This document shows, piece after piece, positions 6,926 through 11,034 of a DNA stretch of 11,034 nucleotides. Every line of letters starts with the position of its first letter. The stretch's first letter is position 1. The notes beneath the pieces were generated by a model. The model was not told the DNA's origin. It saw only the letters and a list, made by a program, of their open reading frames with translations, and searched no databases. The position numbers and the translations under genes were made by a program. The stretch comes from an uncultured Eubacterium sp. GTDB lineage: Bacteria > Bacillota > Clostridia > Lachnospirales > Lachnospiraceae. The stretch spans positions 1-11,034 of the forward strand of contig CAJOOU010000243.1 of assembly GCA_905236735.1 (NCBI GenBank), written 5' to 3'.

Positions 6926-8878
6926 TTATTCTTCGTCGCCCCCGGAATCTTCCTCGAGAATTTCGGTATCTTCAACATCTTCCGCTATAAGCGACTCTGA
7001 GCCGAGATATTCGTTTATATCATCAATTGTTGAAAGTGTGCTTTCCTCTTCATCCGGGAAAACATTGAGATACGGCAGTACCTGAGCAAATATTTTTTTC
7101 GCAATAGATACCGCAAACCCCGACTGCGCCTGATTGTCATCATTGGGCTCATCCACCACCACATAGACCAATACCTGCGGATCATCCACCGGAGCAAATC
7201 CCATAAATGATACAAGATACTTTTTCTTGTCTCTCGGAAGTTTTTCGGCCGTACCTGTCTTGCCTCCTATGGAATACCCTTCTATCTGACAGCTTACCGC
7301 AGTTCCTTCCGTTACGGTTCTGCCAAGGTATTCCCTTAAAAGTTCCGAAGTTTCTTCAGATATTGTCTTTTTAAGCAAAACGCTGCCTGTCCTGTTAATC
7401 GTATTACCCGAAGAGTCCTGCACCTCTTTCACAAGATGAGGTCTGTAATAGTACCCTCCGTTTATCAGCGATGAAAATCCCGCTGCCATCTGCACCATTG
7501 TCACATTAAAGTTCTGACCGAAGGCATTGGTGGCAAGTGTTGAATCTCCCATATCACTTACATCATAAATCAAGGTATCCGTCCTTGCCTCTGCCGGAAG
7601 GTCTATACCGGTCTTAAGGCCAAAGTTGAATATTGACTGGTATTCGGAGAAAATATTTTTTCCCATCTTCATCGCTATCTGCATAATTGCATCATTGCAT
7701 GACTGGGATATTACCCCACCAAGATCGAGGGTGCCGTGTCCGTTTACATGAGAGCATTTGATCTCATATCCGCCTATATATTCGTGTCCGTCACAGTAAA
7801 ATGTCTCCGAGCCGGAAAGCACTCCCGTCTCCAGAGCAGCCGCTACGGTAAAAGGCTTCATTGTAGATCCCGGTTCATATGTGGACGATACGCAGTAGTT
7901 CGACCAGAGAGAGTAAAGAGCCTCGTATTTTTCGTCGTCCGTCATTTCTTCAAGTTCTTCTTCGGTATAGTAACCGGATAAATCCCTGGGACTGTTCAAA
8001 TCAAAGGTCGGGTAATTGGCCATGGCAAGGATTTCCCCACTGTTAGGGTCCATGACTATTACCGCCGTGTTGGCCGAGCCGTCTCCTTCGGTTGAAGCAT
8101 TCGTATGTTCATCATTGAATTCTTTTATTACCTTTTCAACAATCGTCTGTATCCCCGAATCTATCGTACTTACTATTGTATTTCCGTCTTCGGCTGATAT
8201 GACCGTGGTTTCAAGGTCGCTGTCGGAATTAAGATATCCGTATTCTCTTCCGTTAACTCCGGTAAGTTCATCATCATAATATGACTCCAGGCCGATTGTA
8301 CCCGTACCTTCGCCGTTTACAAAGCCTATCACACTGGCCGCAAGAGAGCCGTACGGATAATTCCTTATATACTCTTCTTCAAACCATACGCCCTTAATCT
8401 GCTCATTTGCATCACCGGACTCCGAGAGGCTTTCCTTTAATTCCTTGAACTCGGAAATCTCATCAAATGTCTGTTTTTTAAGGAGTACCTTATACTGATT
8501 CTTTGGATTCTCTTCTATAAATGTCCTGAGCTCATCTTCATCAAGGTCAAAATACCTGACCAGAGCCTCAACCGTTGCATCTATTGAGTCCTCGTTTGCA
8601 TTAAGCACCTTGCTGTCAAGTATCACATTATATACCTTCGTACTTGTCGCAAGAATCGTTCCGCTCCTGTCGGTAATATTCCCTCTTTTGTACGGAATTG
8701 TCGTAGAATCATAGTCCTGCTGGGATAAAACGGTCTTTGCATACTTCTCCCCGCTTACGGCATTGATATATGTAACTCTGCCGATTAAAACAATTAAAGC
8801 AAGCACGATAATCGCAAAAACGATTACCAGCTTGCGTTTCATATTTTTATTGAATTTCTTTATTTTAGGTTTTTTCAA
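6926..8878 (-). CDS. Class B penicillin-binding protein (FtsI/PbpB/SpoVD type)
   Basis: Septal peptidoglycan transpeptidase of 650 residues, anchored by one N-terminal helix (about 17-38) after a basic cytoplasmic tail (KKPKIKKFNKNMKRK). The class B pedestal domain opens with YKRGNITDRSGTILA (63-77). The transpeptidase domain has all three catalytic motifs: S338-T-M-K341 with the acylated serine in EPGSTMKPF, S393-C-N395, and K540-T-G-T543. GFAPVDDPQVLVYVVVDEP (561-579) is typical of the family. The last 43 residues are strongly acidic (Glu/Asp) and no PASTA domain is present, unlike B. subtilis SpoVD and PBP2B. The start is TTG at 8878 with AGGTG about 8 bases upstream; the ATG at codon 13 lacks a comparable site. 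It lies 21 bases after the ftsL-like gene. It would cross-link glycan made by FtsW. Vegetative or spore-related use cannot be decided from sequence. Confidence 0.93.
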   Translation of the reverse strand: MKKPKIKKFNKNMKRKLVIVFAIIVLALIVLIGRVTYINAVSGEKYAKTVLSQQDYDSTTIPYKRGNITDRSGTILATSTKVYNVILDSKVLNANEDSIDATVEALVRYFDLDEDELRTFIEENPKNQYKVLLKKQTFDEISEFKELKESLSESGDANEQIKGVWFEEEYIRNYPYGSLAASVIGFVNGEGTGTIGLESYYDDELTGVNGREYGYLNSDSDLETTVISAEDGNTIVSTIDSGIQTIVEKVIKEFNDEHTNASTEGDGSANTAVIVMDPNSGEILAMANYPTFDLNSPRDLSGYYTEEELEEMTDDEKYEALYSLWSNYCVSSTYEPGSTMKPFTVAAALETGVLSGSETFYCDGHEYIGGYEIKCSHVNGHGTLDLGGVISQSCNDAIMQIAMKMGKNIFSEYQSIFNFGLKTGIDLPAEARTDTLIYDVSDMGDSTLATNAFGQNFNVTMVQMAAGFSSLINGGYYYRPHLVKEVQDSSGNTINRTGSVLLKKTISEETSELLREYLGRTVTEGTAVSCQIEGYSIGGKTGTAEKLPRDKKKYLVSFMGFAPVDDPQVLVYVVVDEPNDDNQAQSGFAVSIAKKIFAQVLPYLNVFPDEEESTLSTIDDINEYLGSESLIAEDVEDTEILEEDSGGDEE

Positions 8879-8899
8879 CGATAATACACCTGCTTATAT

Positions 8900-9397
8900 T
8901 TATTTTTCCGCTTCCGGCATGTCGCTGTACTGTGTCATGCTGTCAGATTCATCCACGCTGTAGTACACTATCTGCGAAGCCCTTGGATATACCATACCCA
9001 GATCATGCATTGCCTTGTACTTCACGCTGCTTAAATCCACCGAGCTTTCAATGGCATTTAATGCCTCATCATTTGCGGACCTGGTATTTATTATATCATT
9101 TTCTATCGATGCTATGTTACTAATATGCGAAGAAATATCAGACTGCAGATTAATATATACTCCGCAAACCACACAAAGCGCAACCACACACATACTCAAA
9201 AAAGCCACATATGCAGGATTCATATAAAGCGCTCTCTCCTGATTTCTCTGGGCCGCACGAACAGCTCTTTCCTTTCTTCTTCTTTCTTCCTGCATGCGCT
9301 CTTTTGCTTTGCGCGCTCTTCTTATCTCCGGATATTCCTTGGCCGGAGCTGTCTTTCTGATTGTATTTCCTTCTACATAAAATGTCCTTTTTTCCAT
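8900..9397 (-). CDS. ftsL: FtsL-like septum formation protein
   Basis: Small bitopic protein of 165 residues. A long, highly basic cytoplasmic part (residues 1-60, with KAKERMQEERRRKERAVRAAQR at 30-51 probably helical) precedes one transmembrane helix (about 62-82). A heptad-like extracytoplasmic coiled coil follows (about 84-118), and then the segment VDLSSVKYKAMHDLGMVYP (120-138), typical of the FtsL/DivIC group, and an acidic tail. FtsL pairs with DivIC and FtsQ/DivIB to activate the septal synthase. Sequence conservation in this family is poor, so the call rests on topology, the YKAMHDLGM-type motif and its position between rsmH and the PBP gene, which is where ftsL sits in Firmicutes. 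The ATG has AGAGG about 8 bases upstream. The gap after rsmH is 38 bases. Confidence 0.85.
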   Translation of the reverse strand: MEKRTFYVEGNTIRKTAPAKEYPEIRRARKAKERMQEERRRKERAVRAAQRNQERALYMNPAYVAFLSMCVVALCVVCGVYINLQSDISSHISNIASIENDIINTRSANDEALNAIESSVDLSSVKYKAMHDLGMVYPRASQIVYYSVDESDSMTQYSDMPEAEK

Positions 9398-9435
9398 AAT
9401 TTACCTCTTTGCCTTTGGGGCCATCCTTCCTTGGA

Positions 9436-10368
9436 TTATATATGAGTAAAAGTACGCAGCTTCGCGCTTTTGGCTCTGCTGTTTTTCTCACATTCTTCTT
9501 CTGAGGGAAGTATCGGTTTTCTAAGTGCCTTCCCTTTTGATTTTTTTCCGCACACACATACCGGAAAATCCGGTGGACAGGTGCAGGGATTTTCGTTTGT
9601 TTTAAAATGAGTCTTTACTATCCTGTCTTCGAGGGAGTGAAAGGTTATTACGGCAAGCACTCCTCCGGGCGCCAGTAAATCAATCATCTTATCAAGAGTT
9701 TTGTCAAGTTGTTCGAGCTCACGGTTCAATTCTATCCTTATAGCCTGAAATGTGCGTTTTGCCGGATGTCCGCCGGTCTTTTGTACCTTCATAGGTATTG
9801 ATGCCCTTATGATATCCGAGAGCTCATGCGTGGTCTCTATGGGTGCTTTGCTTCTTTCAGCTACTATATGCTTGGCAATGTTTTTGGCAAACCTGTCTTC
9901 TCCGTAATCTTTGATGATACGGTAGAGATCCTGCTCACTGTACTCATTCACAATATCTCTCGCAGTAAGAGTCTCACATCTGTCCATCCTCATATCGAGG
10001 GGCGCATCTTCCATATATGAAAACCCGCGTGATGCGCTGTCGAGCTGATGTGATGAAACTCCAAGGTCAAGTACTATCCCGTCTGCCTTCTCCACTCCTA
10101 ACCCCCTAAAGACCTCATCTATATTTTCGTAAGTATTTTTCACAATTGTTACGCGGTTTTTAAACGGCTCAAGTCTTTCTGAGGCTGCTTTTATAGCATC
10201 ATCATCCCTGTCTATGCCTATGAGTCTTCCTTTATCCGAAAGTCTTTCGGCAATATGAAATGAATGTCCGCCTCCACCTAAAGTTCCGTCCGCGTATATA
10301 CCATCCGGTTTGATATTCAGTGCCTCGATAGTTTCATCCAGGAGCACCGACACATGATTAAATTCCAT
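9436..10368 (-). CDS. rsmH: 16S rRNA (cytosine(1402)-N(4))-methyltransferase RsmH
   Basis: SAM-dependent methyltransferase of 310 residues (also named MraW) that methylates N4 of C1402 in 16S rRNA, near the ribosomal P site. The SAM-binding motif DGTLGGGGHS is at 27-36, followed by IGIDRDDDAI (50-59). Further family blocks are LDLGVSSHQLD (100-110), PLDMRMD (123-129), RTFQAIRIELNREL (205-218) and FHSLEDRIVK (243-252). A cysteine cluster, C262-x-C264 and C271-x-C273, near the C-terminus is common in homologues from Clostridia. Length is normal. The ATG at 10368 has AGAGGTG about 6 bases upstream. The 40-base gap after mraZ contains no promoter or terminator that I can see, so the two are co-transcribed. 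Confidence 0.97.
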   Translation of the reverse strand: MEFNHVSVLLDETIEALNIKPDGIYADGTLGGGGHSFHIAERLSDKGRLIGIDRDDDAIKAASERLEPFKNRVTIVKNTYENIDEVFRGLGVEKADGIVLDLGVSSHQLDSASRGFSYMEDAPLDMRMDRCETLTARDIVNEYSEQDLYRIIKDYGEDRFAKNIAKHIVAERSKAPIETTHELSDIIRASIPMKVQKTGGHPAKRTFQAIRIELNRELEQLDKTLDKMIDLLAPGGVLAVITFHSLEDRIVKTHFKTNENPCTCPPDFPVCVCGKKSKGKALRKPILPSEEECEKNSRAKSAKLRTFTHI

Positions 10369-10408
10369 TTATTTCACCTCTCGGCAAGATGTGCAGATAG
10401 TATGGCGC

Positions 10409-10843
10409 TTATAATACAAAACCGAATTCCGACATATGCTCTGCAATATCGTCCATATCTTCGTAGACACTTGCCTCATGCCACTTGTCCTTATCCCAGA
10501 CTTCAATTCTCTCAAGCACTCCGGCAAAGACAACATCTTTGCCAAGTCCCGCAAACTCCCTAAGTGTCGCCGGTATCAGGACTCTGCCCTGTTTGTCTAT
10601 CTCGACAGCCGTAGCTCCGGCCAGAAAAAATCTGGAAAATTTGCGTGCTTCTTTGTTTACTGTAAGCGGCAGACTTTTAAGCTTTTCCTCAAACTCTGCC
10701 CATGCCTCATTCGGATACACGAAAAGACAGCCATCCATTCCCTTTGTTATAACAAACTCGTCTCCGAGCTGCTCACGGAATTTGGCCGGTATGATGATTC
10801 TGCCCTTGGCATCAATTGTGTGATTATATTCACCCATGAACAT
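10409..10843 (-). CDS. mraZ: Transcriptional regulator MraZ
   Basis: DNA-binding regulator of 144 residues, first gene of the cluster. It has two AbrB/MraZ-type swapped-hairpin repeats, each with the D-x-x-G-R core: DAKGRIIIPAKFRE (11-24) and DKQGRVLIPATLRE (83-96). MraZ proteins form ring-shaped oligomers that bind short G-rich direct repeats spaced one helical turn apart in their own promoter region, acting as repressor in E. coli and activator in Mycoplasma. A matching repeat array lies directly upstream (10853-10898), so autoregulation is likely. The first ATG (10843) is preferred over Met3 because GGTG lies 7 bases before it, and MFMGEY is the common family N-terminus. Length is typical. 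Confidence 0.97.
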   Translation of the reverse strand: MFMGEYNHTIDAKGRIIIPAKFREQLGDEFVITKGMDGCLFVYPNEAWAEFEEKLKSLPLTVNKEARKFSRFFLAGATAVEIDKQGRVLIPATLREFAGLGKDVVFAGVLERIEVWDKDKWHEASVYEDMDDIAEHMSEFGFVL

Positions 10844-10852
10844 AATAAATCA

Positions 10853-10898
10853 CCACTTTTCTCCATTTGTACCCACTTTTTTACCACTTACAACCACA
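10853..10898 (-). promoter_or_regulatory. Probable MraZ operator: five GTGG-type boxes on a 10-11 bp period
   Basis: On the minus strand GTGG cores occur at 10897-10894, 10887-10884, 10876-10873 and 10856-10853, with the variant ATGG at 10866-10863. Spacings are 10, 11, 10 and 10 bases. Several boxes read as A-rich followed by AGTGG, close to the AAAGTG-type MraZ box described in Mycoplasma and related to the TGGGN repeats of E. coli. The array begins at the end of the -10 box and runs to 10 bases before the mraZ ATG. The last box also contains the mraZ ribosome binding site. Confidence 0.8.
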
Positions 10899-10926
10899 TT
10901 CTAACCCAAAATCCCCTCAAATGCAA
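10898..10926 (-). promoter_or_regulatory. Predicted sigma-A promoter of the mraZ operon
   Basis: A -35 box TTGCAT (10921-10926) and a -10 box TAGAAT (10898-10903) are separated by 17 bases. Transcription would start near 10891, inside the MraZ box array, with a leader of about 48 bases. It is the main candidate to drive mraZ through ftsQ. Confidence 0.7.
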
Positions 10927-10946
10927 GTTTTTTTCATATCCGCGAC

Positions 10947-10973
10947 AAAAAAGCATGTTGCTTGCAACATGCT
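10947..10973 (-). terminator. Rho-independent terminator of an unseen upstream gene
   Basis: A perfect inverted repeat (10952-10961 and 10964-10973, core GCATGTTGC/GCAACATGC) forms a 9-bp stem with a 4-base loop. On the minus strand it is followed by six U residues (A10947-10952 on the plus strand, partly shared with the stem). It would end minus-strand transcripts coming from beyond the right edge and insulates the mraZ promoter, whose -35 box lies 20 bases further on. Confidence 0.8.
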
Positions 10974-11024
10974 CGCGCCGAGCGCGGTTGCTGAAGGCAA
11001 CATATTCCTATCGCGCGAGTGCGC
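10974..11024. repeat. Cluster of small GC-rich hairpins at the right edge
   Basis: Three short inverted repeats follow one another: CGCGC/GCGCG (10974-10978, 10982-10986), GTTGC/GCAAC (10987-10991, 10997-11001) and GCGC/GCGC (11013-11016, 11021-11024). GCAACAT occurs twice (10964-10970 and 10997-11003), and CTCGCGC (10972-10978) is complementary to GCGCGAG (11013-11019), so alternative pairings with the terminator hairpin are possible. The base composition is more GC-rich than its surroundings. It could be a repeated intergenic element or a leader-like switch. No coding frame was recognised. Confidence 0.5.
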
Positions 11025-11034
11025 ATCCATAGCG

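Noticed and set aside
9150..9557. Minus-strand 135-codon frame across the ftsL-like gene and the rsmH end
   Set aside because: It overlaps two better-supported genes in another frame and its Lys/Arg-rich sequence is a frame-shifted reading of them.
10436..11032. Plus-strand open frame of 198 codons across mraZ and its promoter
   Set aside because: It is antisense to mraZ, crosses the operator, promoter and terminator, and shows no family resemblance.
10947..11034. CRISPR-like or tRNA-like structure in the right-edge repeats
   Set aside because: The units are small unequal hairpins without regular repeat-spacer order, and no cloverleaf or acceptor stem is visible.

Overview
The window is a division and cell wall (dcw) cluster of a low-GC Gram-positive bacterium. 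All real genes lie on the minus strand, so the biological reading order runs from the right edge to the left. Gene order, protein style and strong AGGAGG-type ribosome binding sites point to class Clostridia, most likely Lachnospiraceae. The family assignment is inference from sequence style, since no search could be run.

Layout in transcription order. Positions 10947-11034 hold a Rho-independent terminator of an unseen upstream minus-strand gene, preceded by a run of small GC-rich hairpins. Next comes a good sigma-A promoter (10898-10926), followed by a row of about five GTGG boxes on a 10-11 bp period (10853-10898). These form a probable MraZ operator lying over the 5' leader and ribosome binding site of mraZ. 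The genes then run mraZ, rsmH (mraW), an ftsL-like gene, a class B penicillin-binding protein (ftsI/pbpB type), mraY, murD, ftsW, ftsQ/divIB and ftsZ. Short gaps make mraZ to ftsQ look like one operon. Extra promoters are predicted before mraY and before ftsZ. A terminator follows ftsZ. Its T-tract almost touches the ribosome binding site of a 184-residue protein of unknown function, which has a basic N-terminus and a Pro/Glu/Ala-rich middle. A strong terminator (478-523) closes the unit. At the left edge is the 5' part of a PD-(D/E)XK (Rpn/transposase-like) nuclease gene with a TTG start.

How they work together: MraY and MurD supply peptidoglycan precursors. FtsW polymerises lipid II and its partner class B PBP cross-links the septal wall. 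FtsQ/DivIB and the FtsL-like protein form the bitopic scaffold that activates that pair. FtsZ builds the ring that places the machinery. MraZ controls the cluster and RsmH methylates 16S rRNA.

Most of the window is an ordinary conserved cluster and I see no clearly new defence or mobile system. The points worth a second look are the MraZ box array, the unknown gene behind the ftsZ terminator, the mutually exclusive hairpins at the right edge, the promoter plus 5'-terminal hairpin before mraY, and the absence of murG, murB, ftsA and the spoIIGA-sigE-sigG genes from their usual places.
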